Assembly: GCF_000292345.1 (NCBI RefSeq)
Contig: NZ_ALOU01000031.1
Span: forward strand, 20,115 to 84,114
Length of the DNA stretch: 64,000 nucleotides
From: Cupriavidus sp. BIS7
Lineage (GTDB): Bacteria; Pseudomonadota; Gammaproteobacteria; Burkholderiales; Burkholderiaceae
Reading direction: 5' to 3'
The notes beneath the pieces were generated by a model. It saw nothing but the letters and a program-made list of their open reading frames with translations. It did not search any database and was not told the DNA's origin. Shown piece after piece: positions 16,580 to 25,268 of this stretch (position 1 is the stretch's first letter; each line of letters begins with the position of its first letter). Both the position numbers and the translations under genes were made by a program.

Positions 16580-18391
16580 ATGCGAGCCAAAGTTCCGGCC
16601 GACCTGATTCGGCCCGCTTCGGCGGGCTTGTCCCGGCGCCGATTCGTCCAGGGGCTTGTTGCCGGCGGCGTCATTGGCGCACTCGGCGGACTGGCACAAG
16701 GCGCCTCGGCGCATGGGGGCGGCAGCCACGCGCATGCTGGCAGCGGCACCGCGCCGGTCCTGAGCGGGACCGAGTTCGATCTCGTCATTGCGGAATCGGC
16801 GGTCAACTTCACGGGCAAGCCGGGCATCGGCACCACGATCAACGGCATGCTGCCCGGCCCCACGCTGCGCTGGCGCAAGGGCGACACGGTGACGATCCGC
16901 GTCACCAACCGCCTGAATGAGCCGACATCGATCCACTGGCACGGCATCATCCTGCCGTACCAGATGGACGGCGTGCCCGGCATCAGCTTTCCGGGCATCC
17001 CCCCGGGCGAGACATTCACGTACCGCTTCAAGGTGGAGCAGACCGGCAGCTACTGGTATCACTCGCACTCCGGCATGCAGGAGATGACCGGCGTCTATGG
17101 CAGCCTGCTTATCGATGGCGAGGACGATCCCGTGCGCGCCGATCGCGACTACGCCGTGCTGCTGTCCGACTGGACCGATGAAGACTCGATGCGGGTCATG
17201 TCCAAGCTCAGGATCCAGAGCGACTACTACAACTACAACCAGCCCACGGTGGTGGACTTCTTCCGTGACGTTTCCAGCAACGGCCTTGGTGCCGCCTTGG
17301 AGAAACGGAAGATGTGGAACCAGATGCGGATGAATCCGACCGATCTGGCAGACCTGTCGGGTGCCACGCTGACCTACCTGATGAACGGGGTGACCCCGGC
17401 TGGCAACTGGACCGGGCTGTTCCGCCCGGGCGAGAGGGTGCGGCTGCGCTTTGTCAACGGCGCGGGCAACACGTTCTATGACGTGCGCATCCCGGGTCTG
17501 AAGCTCAAGGTCATCCAGGTCGACGGGCAGAACATCGAGCCGGTGACGGTTGACGAGTTCCGCATCGGCCCCGGGGAAACCTGCGACGTGCTCGTGCAGC
17601 CTGCCGACGACGCTTACACGATCTTCGCGCAGTCGATGGATCGCACGGGATTCGCGCGTGGCACGCTGGCCGTGCGCGAGGGCTTGCAGCCGCCGGTTCC
17701 GGCGCTGGACAAGGTGGAGTGGCTCACGATGGCCGACATGATGGGCGACATGCACGGCATGCACCACGGCGCGATGAATCATGGGGCGATGGATCACAGC
17801 CAGCACGACATGTCGGCAATGGCTGGCATGGCCGGCATGGCGCATGGAGACTTGCTCAAGGTGCCCAGCAAGCAGGCGCGCCACGCGCGTACCGAGTATG
17901 GGCCGAGTACCGACATGCGCGTGGACATGGCGCGCACGAATCTCGACGATCCCGGCATCGGCCTGCGCAACAATGGCCGCCGCGTGCTGACGCTGGCGGA
18001 CATGCACACGGTAGGCGGCCCGATGGACCCGCGCGGTCCAGGCCGAGAAGTGGAACTGCACCTGACCGGCAACATGGAGCGCTACACGTGGTCGTTCGAC
18101 GGCGTGGAGTATGGCAAGTCGACGCCGGTCTTCTTCAAGCATGGCGAGCGGCTGCGGGTCATTCTCCACAACGACACGATGATGACGCACCCGATGCACA
18201 TGCATGGCATGTGGAGTGAGCTGGAGGCGCCAGATGGATCGTTCCAGGCACGCCGTCACACCATCCCCGTACAGCCGGCGCAACGCATCAGCTTCCTCGT
18301 GACAGCCGATGCGCTCGGGCGATGGGCATGGCACTGCCATCTGATGATGCATATGGACATGGGCATGTTCCGCGAAGTGGTGGTGGCATGA
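16580..18391 (+). CDS. copA: periplasmic multicopper oxidase CopA (copper resistance)
   Basis: 603 residues. Twin-arginine signal SRRRFVQGLVAGGVIGALG (residues 18-36), then three cupredoxin domains with all copper motifs: HWHG (119-122), HSHSG (161-165), HPMHMHG (537-543) and WHCHLMMHMDMGMF (584-597), the last giving the type-1 Cys586. A Met/His-rich segment around residues 390-425 (MGDMHGMHHGAMNHGAMDHS and repeats of MAGM) is the typical copper-loading region. It oxidises Cu(I) in the periplasm after Tat export of the folded enzyme. The ATG at 16580 gives the Tat signal; AAAGG lies 10 bases upstream. The stop overlaps copB. Confidence 0.95.
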   Translation: MRAKVPADLIRPASAGLSRRRFVQGLVAGGVIGALGGLAQGASAHGGGSHAHAGSGTAPVLSGTEFDLVIAESAVNFTGKPGIGTTINGMLPGPTLRWRKGDTVTIRVTNRLNEPTSIHWHGIILPYQMDGVPGISFPGIPPGETFTYRFKVEQTGSYWYHSHSGMQEMTGVYGSLLIDGEDDPVRADRDYAVLLSDWTDEDSMRVMSKLRIQSDYYNYNQPTVVDFFRDVSSNGLGAALEKRKMWNQMRMNPTDLADLSGATLTYLMNGVTPAGNWTGLFRPGERVRLRFVNGAGNTFYDVRIPGLKLKVIQVDGQNIEPVTVDEFRIGPGETCDVLVQPADDAYTIFAQSMDRTGFARGTLAVREGLQPPVPALDKVEWLTMADMMGDMHGMHHGAMNHGAMDHSQHDMSAMAGMAGMAHGDLLKVPSKQARHARTEYGPSTDMRVDMARTNLDDPGIGLRNNGRRVLTLADMHTVGGPMDPRGPGREVELHLTGNMERYTWSFDGVEYGKSTPVFFKHGERLRVILHNDTMMTHPMHMHGMWSELEAPDGSFQARRHTIPVQPAQRISFLVTADALGRWAWHCHLMMHMDMGMFREVVVA

Positions 18392-19392
18392 CGCGCGGAT
18401 TCCAATTGTTCAAGCCACCGCTGCTAGTGGCCGCCGTTCTGTCCGTCAGCATGGGTACCGCATGGGCGCAGCATTCGCACGCCGGTCACGCGGCACAAGC
18501 GCCGGCGTCCGAATCGACGCCATCGACGCAGAACATGAGTGACGACGACATCCAGACGATGGATAGCGGCGATGTACAAACCATGGATGGTGGAAATGCG
18601 GAGAGCGCCCCCCCGCCTGTCATGGATCATGGCGACATGAAGATGCAGGGCGGCAGCGCCCCGCCAGACGCGCGCGATCCGAACGCATACTCTGGCGGGT
18701 ATCAACTCGGCGTCGGCAAGTACGCGCTTGGCGAGAACCGTCAGCTTCACATGGCCGATGAGCACCTGTATGCCGCGGTGCTGGTGGATCGCCTCGAGTG
18801 GACACACGGCAGCGACAGCAATGCCGCTTCATATGAAGCGCAGGCGTGGTTCGGCAGCGCCTATGACAAGCTCGTGATCAAGGCCGAAGGCGAGGCGGAG
18901 AAGGGCAAGGTCCATGACGCCCGTACCGAACTGCTCTGGGGCCATGCGATCTCCACTTACTGGGATACGCAGATCGGCTTGCGCAACGATGCGGGCTACG
19001 GCCGTCCGGCCCGCAACTGGCTCGCGTTTGGCGTGCAGGGGCTGGCGCCGTACTGGTTCGAAGTCGATGCAACGGCGTATCTTGGCACCGAGGGACGTAC
19101 CGCGATGCGCCTGTCCGCCGAATACGAACTGCTGATCACACAGCGGCTGATACTCCAGCCGCGTATCGAAGCGAACCTGTATGGCAAGAACGATCCGGCA
19201 ACGGGCACGGGCAGCGGGCTTTCGAATGGCGCGGTGGGCGTTCGGCTGCGCTATGAATTCAGCCGACAGTTCGCGCCGTATATCGGCGTGGAGCGCTACC
19301 AGACGTTCGGTAACACGGCCGACATGCTTCGCGCATCCGGCGGCCGCAGCGGCGAGACGCGCTTCGTCGCCGGCGTCCGCGTATGGTTCTAG
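18388..19392 (+). CDS. copB: outer membrane copper resistance protein CopB
   Basis: 334 residues. Signal peptide ending TAWAQ, then an acidic Met/His-rich segment (HSHAGHAAQ; two near-copies of the DxQTMDxGD type at residues 52-70; MDHGDMKMQGG), then the CopB beta-barrel beginning YQLGVGKYALG and ending in aromatic RVWF as outer-membrane porins do. The N-terminal region is shorter than in classical CopB. It overlaps copA by four bases. Proposed role: copper binding or export at the outer membrane. Confidence 0.92.
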   Translation: MTRGFQLFKPPLLVAAVLSVSMGTAWAQHSHAGHAAQAPASESTPSTQNMSDDDIQTMDSGDVQTMDGGNAESAPPPVMDHGDMKMQGGSAPPDARDPNAYSGGYQLGVGKYALGENRQLHMADEHLYAAVLVDRLEWTHGSDSNAASYEAQAWFGSAYDKLVIKAEGEAEKGKVHDARTELLWGHAISTYWDTQIGLRNDAGYGRPARNWLAFGVQGLAPYWFEVDATAYLGTEGRTAMRLSAEYELLITQRLILQPRIEANLYGKNDPATGTGSGLSNGAVGVRLRYEFSRQFAPYIGVERYQTFGNTADMLRASGGRSGETRFVAGVRVWF

Positions 19393-19414
19393 TGGTGTTA
19401 CTCGGGGAGATTTG

Positions 19415-19801
19415 ATGAAACTTGTCACTACGGCGGCCAGGGTACTGATTCCCGTGGTCGCGCTGCTGGCCAGTGCGGCCGCATTCGCGCATCCCAAGCT
19501 CGTCAGCGCCACGCCGGCAGACAACGCCGAAGTGCCAGCGCCGACCAGGATCGAACTGCAGTTCTCGGAGAACCTCGTCAAGCAGTTCTCGGGGGCGAAC
19601 CTCGTGATGACGGGCATGCCGGGGATGACGGACCATCCACCGATGAAAGTCGCCGTGAGCGTTTCCGGCGGCGACGACCCACGGACGATGATCATCACGC
19701 CGAAGAGCCCACTGGTGCCCGGCACCTATCGCGTGGACTGGCGCGCGGTGTCGTCCGATACCCACCGCGTCAACGGCAGCATCACGTTCACGGCGAAGTA
19801 A
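19415..19801 (+). CDS. copC: periplasmic copper chaperone CopC
   Basis: 128 residues. Signal peptide cleaved before H26 (AFA|HPKLVS), giving the N-terminal His that ligates Cu(II); the partner His lies in SSDTHRVNG. The MTGMPGMTDHPPM cluster would be the Cu(I) methionine site. Length and order match CopC/PcoC. The ATG follows copB by 22 bp with GGGGAGA upstream. It shuttles copper between CopA/CopB and the inner-membrane CopD. Confidence 0.93.
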   Translation: MKLVTTAARVLIPVVALLASAAAFAHPKLVSATPADNAEVPAPTRIELQFSENLVKQFSGANLVMTGMPGMTDHPPMKVAVSVSGGDDPRTMIITPKSPLVPGTYRVDWRAVSSDTHRVNGSITFTAK

Positions 19802-19805
19802 TCCC

Positions 19806-20711
19806 ATGCAGGCGGACTGGCTCGATATCCTGGTGCGGTTCGCACTCTATCTGGACCTGATGCTGCTGTTCGGCCTGCCGCTGTTTGCGCTGTATGCATT
19901 GCGCGAGGGCGAACGCGGCGCCGCGAAATTCCGGTGCTACGCCCGATACGCAACGATTGCCGCAATGATCGGGTTGGTACTGTCGGCCGTTCACATGGTC
20001 GTGGTGACCAAGGCCATGTCCGGTGTGGAAGCCTATGCGGAACTTGGCAGCAACGATTTCGCGATGGTGATGACGGAGACGGGGTTTGGCATTGCGTGTT
20101 TCGTTCAGATGAGCGCACTGCTGGCGGCCCTGATTGCCGGGTTCGCGCTTGGGCACAGGCCGACGTTTCGCAACGTTGCGCTTGCCGCCAGCGGCGCCAT
20201 TGCGCTGTCATCGCTGGCATGGGCCGGTCACGGCGCGATGAACGATGGGCTGGCGGGCGTGGCGCATCTCCTTATTGATATCGCACATCTGCTGGCGGCC
20301 GGCGCGTGGATCGGGGCGCTGGCCGGTCTGATGCTGCTGGCGCGGCTGGCACCCATCGCGCTGCTGGGTCGCGCTTCCCACGGGTTCGCACATATTGGCG
20401 CGGCGATCGTTGCGACGCTGGTAGTCACTGGTTCGGCCAATTACTGGTTCATCGCCGGGATGCCCGGCATCGACGGACTGATGTCACCCTATGGCCGGCT
20501 TCTGCTCATCAAGCTCGCGTTGTTCGCCGCGATGCTCGGGTTGGCCGCGCTGAACAGGTATCGGCTGAGCCCGGCGCTCTCAATGGCATCGGAGAACGGC
20601 AGTGCCATGGCGGTGCGCGCGCTGCGCAGGAGCATCGTTATCGAAGCATTGCTTGGCGTGGCCGTGGTGGCCACCGTGGCCATTCTGGGCGTGCAATCGC
20701 CCGAAGCCTGA
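19806..20711 (+). CDS. copD: inner membrane copper transport protein CopD
   Basis: 301 residues with about eight hydrophobic helices and the CopD signature residues: SAVHMVVVTKAMSG, WAGHGAMND, IAHLLAAGAWIGAL and GSANYWFIAG. It follows copC by four bases, so the two are co-translated. CopD imports periplasmic copper, probably received from CopC. It closes the copABCD operon; no clear terminator was seen. Confidence 0.93.
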   Translation: MQADWLDILVRFALYLDLMLLFGLPLFALYALREGERGAAKFRCYARYATIAAMIGLVLSAVHMVVVTKAMSGVEAYAELGSNDFAMVMTETGFGIACFVQMSALLAALIAGFALGHRPTFRNVALAASGAIALSSLAWAGHGAMNDGLAGVAHLLIDIAHLLAAGAWIGALAGLMLLARLAPIALLGRASHGFAHIGAAIVATLVVTGSANYWFIAGMPGIDGLMSPYGRLLLIKLALFAAMLGLAALNRYRLSPALSMASENGSAMAVRALRRSIVIEALLGVAVVATVAILGVQSPEA

Positions 20712-20889
20712 CGTTGCTGCTTTAGCCGGCGCCTATTGGCACGTTCGCGCAAGTCCGAACATCCTTGCTTTGCCTCTCCTGCGTTTTGGTCCTATCGTCA
20801 ATGTGCATGCTGCGCCTGCTTTCCACAGCAGTGACGTAACAGCAATAATTTGGCTTTGGTTTCGGTAGGGCGTCCGGGGGGCAGCGGTC

Positions 20890-20909
20890 GGGCATATGTG
20901 GGCATATGT
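20890..20909 (+). repeat. 10-bp direct repeat upstream of the cytochrome b561 gene
   Basis: GGGCATATGT occurs twice head-to-tail, each copy containing the palindrome CATATG. It lies 39-58 bp before the GTG start at 20948, where a regulator could act. The second CATATG offers an in-frame ATG at 20906 that lacks a good ribosome site. Confidence 0.6.
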
Positions 20910-20947
20910 TGCGTCGTGGGTGTATCTCCCAACCTCGGAGAATTGAA

Positions 20948-21607
20948 GTGAATACCGCCGGTCAGGTGCCGAATACTCCCTCTCCCGTGCCACCGGACGA
21001 GTTGGCACCGCGCAGTCGGCAATCGTCCACGGTCCAGCCCGCGTGGGTTCGCATCACTCACTGGCTGAATGCGATAGCGGTGGTCATCATGATGTTGAGC
21101 GGCTGGCGCATCTACAACTCTTCGCCGCTATTTGGCTTCCGCTTCCCCAATGACATCACGCTCGGCGGCTGGCTTGCGGGAGCCTTGCAATGGCACTTTG
21201 CGGCGATGTGGCTGCTGGTAGCCAATGGCGTGGTTTATCTCGCGATGAACATCGTCACGGGCCGCTTTCGGCGGCGCTTCATTCCGCTCTCCATCTCCTC
21301 GGCGCTACGCGACGTTGCTGCCGCCTTGCGAGGCAAGCTCGCACATCCCGACCTGACCGAGTACAACGCAGCCCAAAAGCTCTTCTATCTGGGCGTCGTT
21401 GTGGTGATAGTGCTGACGGTGCTGTCCGGGCTTGCCATCTGGAAGTCAGTCCAGTTCCCGCTACTGCGCATGCTGATGGGCGGCTACGACGCAGCGCGTT
21501 GGGTGCACTTCATCGGCATGAGTGCGATTGCGCTCTTTCTTGTCGTTCACGTAGTGATGGTTGCGCTGGTCCCGCGCACACTCATCATCATGCTGCGCGG
21601 CAGATAG
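20948..21607 (+). CDS. cytochrome b561 family membrane protein
   Basis: 219 residues (GTG start, with GGAG eight bases upstream; an upstream ATG at 20906 would add 14 residues). Four transmembrane helices with histidines placed for two b hemes: H38 (ITHWLN), H83 (QWHFAAMW), H187 (RWVHFIGM) and H201 (LVVHVVM). This is the Ni-Fe hydrogenase/formate dehydrogenase-type b subunit (PF01292-like). It is followed at 21 bp by a molybdopterin protein, so it probably passes quinol electrons to that periplasmic partner, as MsrQ does for MsrP, although it is not MsrQ. Confidence 0.88.
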   Translation: MNTAGQVPNTPSPVPPDELAPRSRQSSTVQPAWVRITHWLNAIAVVIMMLSGWRIYNSSPLFGFRFPNDITLGGWLAGALQWHFAAMWLLVANGVVYLAMNIVTGRFRRRFIPLSISSALRDVAAALRGKLAHPDLTEYNAAQKLFYLGVVVVIVLTVLSGLAIWKSVQFPLLRMLMGGYDAARWVHFIGMSAIALFLVVHVVMVALVPRTLIIMLRGR

Positions 21608-21628
21608 ACCGAGATCTGGAGACGTGTC

Positions 21629-22402
21629 GTGAACAAGTCTGGTGAAATCGTCAAGCTGGACCGCAAGCTGATTCTGCACGATGCAACGCGTGAGTTGAGC
21701 GCGCCGTCGCGCCGACTATTCGGCAAACAGGCCATTACGCTCGGTGGGTTGCTGCTGTTGACTGGCTGCAGTCTTACCGACGAGTCATCCGTTGAATCGT
21801 TCCTGATGGCGGTTTCACGGTTCAATGACCGTGTGCAGGGTTGGCTTTTCGACCCGAACCGGCTGGCGCCAACCTATCCGGAATCCAGGTTGACGCGGCC
21901 ATTCCCGTTTAATGCCTATTACGGTGTCGACGAGGTACCGCAGGTCGATGCCAGGGAATTCCGTCTGAGAATCGGTGGCATGGTCTCGCGCAATGCGGCG
22001 TGGACCCTCGATGAACTGTATGCGCTTCCGCAGACGTCACAAGTGACACGCCATATCTGCGTGGAGGGATGGAGTGCCATTGGCAAATGGGGCGGCACTC
22101 GATTCTCCGAGTTCCTCCAACGTATCGGGGCAGATACCAGTGCAAAGTACGTAGGCTTCCTTTGCGCTGACGACTACTACACGAGCATTGACATGCCCAC
22201 TGCGCTGCACCCGCAGACGCTGCTTGCCTTTACTTACGACGGCGAACGCCTGCCACCGAAGTACGGGTTCCCGATGAAGCTTCGCATGCCGACCAAGCTC
22301 GGGTACAAGAATCCGAAGCACATCGTTGCCATTTTCCTTACCAACAAATATCCGGGCGGTTACTGGGAAGACCAGGGATACAACTGGTTCGGAGGTTCCT
22401 GA
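21629..22402 (+). CDS. Tat-exported molybdopterin-dependent oxidoreductase, lipoprotein
   Basis: 257 residues from GTG. The N-terminus holds a twin-arginine motif S-R28-R29-L-F-G-K, a hydrophobic stretch and a lipobox LLTGC47, so it is predicted to be a Tat-exported lipoprotein. The rest is a sulfite-oxidase-fold Mo-cofactor domain: RHIC144VEGWSAIGKWGG supplies the Mo-ligand cysteine, and LRMPTKLGYKNPKHI is the conserved cofactor-binding end. There is no dimerisation domain. It is a relative of MsrP/YedY. Coupled to the upstream cytochrome b561, it is probably a quinol-driven periplasmic reductase. The substrate is unknown; oxidised methionine or sulfoxides are candidates given the copper genes beside it. 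Confidence 0.88.
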   Translation: MNKSGEIVKLDRKLILHDATRELSAPSRRLFGKQAITLGGLLLLTGCSLTDESSVESFLMAVSRFNDRVQGWLFDPNRLAPTYPESRLTRPFPFNAYYGVDEVPQVDAREFRLRIGGMVSRNAAWTLDELYALPQTSQVTRHICVEGWSAIGKWGGTRFSEFLQRIGADTSAKYVGFLCADDYYTSIDMPTALHPQTLLAFTYDGERLPPKYGFPMKLRMPTKLGYKNPKHIVAIFLTNKYPGGYWEDQGYNWFGGS

Positions 22403-22473
22403 TGGAGCAGCCGGGCCCGACTGGCAATTGCAACTTCGCCGGTCTCCTTACTTACCTACTCAAGGAGAACACC

Positions 22474-22743
22474 ATGAAAAGGTACCTTGTTTTGCTGCTT
22501 TCGGCTGCGGCCCTGCTTGCCGGCAACGCCATCGCGCAGGACACCATGAAGAAGGACGAGATGGGCAAGGGAGGCGCCATGAGCGCAAGCGGCAGCATGG
22601 CGAAAGAGTCGATGGGGAAGGATGAGATGAAGAAGGACCAGATGAGCAAGAGCTACACCAAGAAGCCCGAAAAGAAGGGCGGCATGAGCAAGGACGACGC
22701 TATGGGCAAGGACTCGATGGGCAAGGACGCGACGAAGCAGTAG
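22474..22743 (+). CDS. secreted pentapeptide MxKDx-repeat protein
   Basis: 89 residues. Signal peptide MKRYLVLLLSAAALLAGNAIAQ, then about nine M-x-K-D/E-x units (MKKDE, MGKDE, MKKDQ, MSKDD, MGKDS and variants), the signature of the MxKDx repeat family. The mature part is Met- and Lys-rich, with no Cys or His. AAGGAG lies seven bases before the ATG. It follows the molybdoprotein by 71 bp on the same strand. Function is unknown; exposed periplasmic methionines next to copper genes and a possible sulfoxide reductase suggest copper binding or oxidant scavenging, which is inference only. Confidence 0.85.
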   Translation: MKRYLVLLLSAAALLAGNAIAQDTMKKDEMGKGGAMSASGSMAKESMGKDEMKKDQMSKSYTKKPEKKGGMSKDDAMGKDSMGKDATKQ

Positions 22744-22771
22744 CGGCTCCCGACATGACGCAGGCGCAGCT

Positions 22772-23608
22772 TTAGCCGGCGAACGTCCACACAACAACCG
22801 ACGCGATCAGGCAGTAGCAGCCAAACAAGTACCACCGACCCTGCTCCAGCCAGCGTGACAGCCAGCGCAGCGCCAGCAATCCGGCGATAAAGCTGAACAC
22901 CATGCCTAGCAGGCTCGGTGCCAGCATGTGCAGCAGGCCGTCAGTCGCGCCCGCATGCGCCTTGACGAAGCGATAGCCCTCCTTGGCGATGACGGCGGGT
23001 GTCAGCACTACCGCGAGCGCGAAGCTGAACTCTTCCGCGCGGCGGCGCTGCACACCCAGCAGCATGCCGCTGGAGATCGTTGCGCCCGAACGCGACAGTC
23101 CGCGGAACGGCAGGCACAGCCCTTGTACAGCCCCAACCCAGAAGGCACGCCGGCCAGTCAGGTCTTCAGTTGCCGTGTTGGCGCGTCTGGACGACACGAT
23201 GATGAGCACGCCAGCCACGGCCAGACTGACCGCCATCAGCCTGGTATTGCCAAAGAGGTGTTCCACCTCGAAGCTGTCGGCGTTGCCCATCACGGCATGC
23301 TTGATGACATACAGCAGGGCCAGCCCAACGACCCCCGTTGCTGCCGTGGCCACCGCCAGCAGGACGCCGTTGTCCCACAGTGCCTTGGTCGAAGAGAAAT
23401 ACGTCTGCCGCCATGAGCGCCAGAAATAAGCGATGACCGCGAACATGGTGCCCGTGTGCAACATGACCAGCATCAGCGTCATGTCGGGCGAGGTCGGGTC
23501 CAGGCCCAGCCATTTCTCGGCCAGGATGACGTGGGCTGAACTGGAAACCGGTAGCAACTCGGCCAGGCCTTGGACGCAGGCCAGGATGATGATGTGAAGT
23601 GTGGTCAT
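22772..23608 (-). CDS. uppP: undecaprenyl-diphosphatase (UppP/BacA family), divergent
   Basis: 278 residues with about eight helices. The first active-site motif reads QGLAELLPVSSSAH (usual QGxTEFLPISSxGH) and the second FRGLSRSGATISS (usual PGxSRSGxTI), so catalytic Glu and SRSG are kept but flanking residues differ. It recycles undecaprenyl diphosphate for cell-wall synthesis at the membrane. The start at 23608 matches the family N-terminus; an in-frame ATG ten codons upstream exists. The gene converges with the MxKDx gene, 28 bp apart. Confidence 0.85.
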   Translation of the reverse strand: MTTLHIIILACVQGLAELLPVSSSAHVILAEKWLGLDPTSPDMTLMLVMLHTGTMFAVIAYFWRSWRQTYFSSTKALWDNGVLLAVATAATGVVGLALLYVIKHAVMGNADSFEVEHLFGNTRLMAVSLAVAGVLIIVSSRRANTATEDLTGRRAFWVGAVQGLCLPFRGLSRSGATISSGMLLGVQRRRAEEFSFALAVVLTPAVIAKEGYRFVKAHAGATDGLLHMLAPSLLGMVFSFIAGLLALRWLSRWLEQGRWYLFGCYCLIASVVVWTFAG

Positions 23609-23873
23609 GCGATGTTTGATAAGTGCATTAAGCTGCATTAAACCGCACCAAGCGCCGCATCAAGCGTCATGTGGCGGTTCGCTTGTTGTGCGGGCTGGCG
23701 CAGGGCCGCGCGGGCAGTAGTCACTCCCGGGGCACAACTTACCGAATGTCACGACTCAGGGTCAACTTGGATCGTTGAAGCGTCGTTCTTGAGATAGATG
23801 AGGCATATCGCCAATGGCCGTCCCCACGGGGAATGGCACATCCGACAAGTTTCGAGACAACCAGGGAGATGCC

Positions 23874-24149
23874 ATGTTCCGTAAGACGATGCAGCTTGCA
23901 TGCGCAAGCGTGCTGCTCGGTTTGAGTGTTGCCGCTGCCGCCCATGGTGGCGGAGGTGGCGGCGGTATGGGTGCGCCTTCGGGTCATGGTGGCCATGAGG
24001 CCGCGATGAACTCAAACGGTGCGTTCTCCAGCGACCGGGACAAGGGTCAGCAGCGTGCGTCGGATCGCCGGAGCGTTGCGGGGACCAGCCACGAAAAGGC
24101 CCAGGACAACCGGATGCACAACAACGGCAATCACAGCCAAAAACACTAG
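23874..24149 (+). CDS. small secreted Gly/His-rich protein
   Basis: 91 residues, family not recognised. Signal peptide MFRKTMQLACASVLLGLSVAAAA, then HGGGGGGGMGAPSGHGGHEA and a basic, Asn/His-rich tail. GGGAG lies seven bases before the ATG, which is preferred over an in-frame ATG at 23814. The glycine/histidine composition suggests a disordered periplasmic or surface protein, possibly metal-binding. The 265-bp region upstream, shared with divergent uppP, shows a direct repeat of GCATTAA (23626-23642) and nothing else clear. Confidence 0.7.
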   Translation: MFRKTMQLACASVLLGLSVAAAAHGGGGGGGMGAPSGHGGHEAAMNSNGAFSSDRDKGQQRASDRRSVAGTSHEKAQDNRMHNNGNHSQKH

Positions 24150-24209
24150 CGAGCGTCAGCTTCCACAAGCGGCGCTGACCACCGGTGACGATGGGCGCGC
24201 AGCGCGGGC

Positions 24210-25178
24210 CTATTCGTCACCGTCGCGAGAAGCGCCGTGGATGTACGCGCCAAGGCCGGCCACCAGCGCGGCAAACGTGACGGCGCAGCGCGCGTTGTCG
24301 CGCAGGTCCTCGTGCATGGCCACCCAGGTATCGAGCGTTTCGGAGAACTGTTCCGGCAGCACTCTTACCAGCCGCTTGTCCCTTGCCGCCAGCCGTGCGT
24401 GACACACGCCTATGCCGAAGCCGGCGCGGATTGCGCCAAGCTGGGCAAGGTCGCTGTCGCTCCGGAATGCGAGACTGTCCCGCGTGATCGGCTTGAGCTT
24501 GCTCTGCATGCTGCGGATGAACGCGGTTTCCTGGTCATAGCCGATCAGTGCGTGGCGAGACAGATCGCTCATGGACGCCGGCACGCCATGGGTCTGCAGA
24601 TACCGTTCATGGGCGTGCAGGCCCAGTTCAACGCCGCCCACGCGCCTGGCGATCAGGGCACCCTGCGCTGGCCGGAACATGCGTATCGCGATGTCGGCCT
24701 CGCGGCGCAGCAGGTCTTCCGGCCGATTCGACAATACAAGTTCGACCACAAGCTCGCCATGCGTGCCGCGCAGCGCGGCCAGGATTGGCGGCAGCACCTC
24801 TGCGCCGATCACCTCGCTCGCCGTCAGGCGCACCGTGCCCCGAACGCCTGTGCCATGGCTGCTGGCCACGCGGCGCAGGGCGGCCGCGGTGGCCGCCAGG
24901 CTTGCCGCATAGGGCCGCAACTCGTGGGCGGCATCGGTGGGCGTGAAACCGTCGAACGATCGCGTGAACAGCTTCAGTCCCAGCGAGGATTCGAGACTGT
25001 CGATATGCCGGCCGACGGTGGGCTGTGTGATGCCGAGCGCACGGCCTGCTGCGGATAGCGAGCCGACCTCCAGCACCTGCAGGAACGTCCGGTACCACTC
25101 CCAATTGGGTTCGCTCTGGATGGGTTCAGCTCGGATGGGGGCGCTGTGGGTCTGGTCGGTTCGGGGCACGGTATGCAT
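24210..25178 (-). CDS. LysR family transcriptional regulator
   Basis: 322 residues. N-terminal winged HTH (WEWYRTFLQVLEVGSLSAAG, then ALGITQPTVGRHIDSLES), with the substrate-binding domain from about residue 110 (GTVRLTASEVIG, LLRREADIAIRM, IRAGFGIGVCHARLA). The start at 25178 precedes a short Pro/Glu-rich arm before the HTH; a longer in-frame start is unlikely. It is divergent from the NAD-binding reductase gene 90 bp away and probably controls it. Confidence 0.88.
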   Translation of the reverse strand: MHTVPRTDQTHSAPIRAEPIQSEPNWEWYRTFLQVLEVGSLSAAGRALGITQPTVGRHIDSLESSLGLKLFTRSFDGFTPTDAAHELRPYAASLAATAAALRRVASSHGTGVRGTVRLTASEVIGAEVLPPILAALRGTHGELVVELVLSNRPEDLLRREADIAIRMFRPAQGALIARRVGGVELGLHAHERYLQTHGVPASMSDLSRHALIGYDQETAFIRSMQSKLKPITRDSLAFRSDSDLAQLGAIRAGFGIGVCHARLAARDKRLVRVLPEQFSETLDTWVAMHEDLRDNARCAVTFAALVAGLGAYIHGASRDGDE

Positions 25179-25268
25179 TTTTGTATGGGCGCCAGTCGAT
25201 TCTAGGCAATTTTCTTTCCCTTGCCGCTCATCCACACTGCAGACTCAACATCTCACGGGAGAATCACC

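Noticed and set aside
16520..18352. 610-codon minus-strand frame opposite copA
   Set aside because: Translation is His/Val/Arg-rich without family resemblance; CopA with all copper motifs is on the plus strand.
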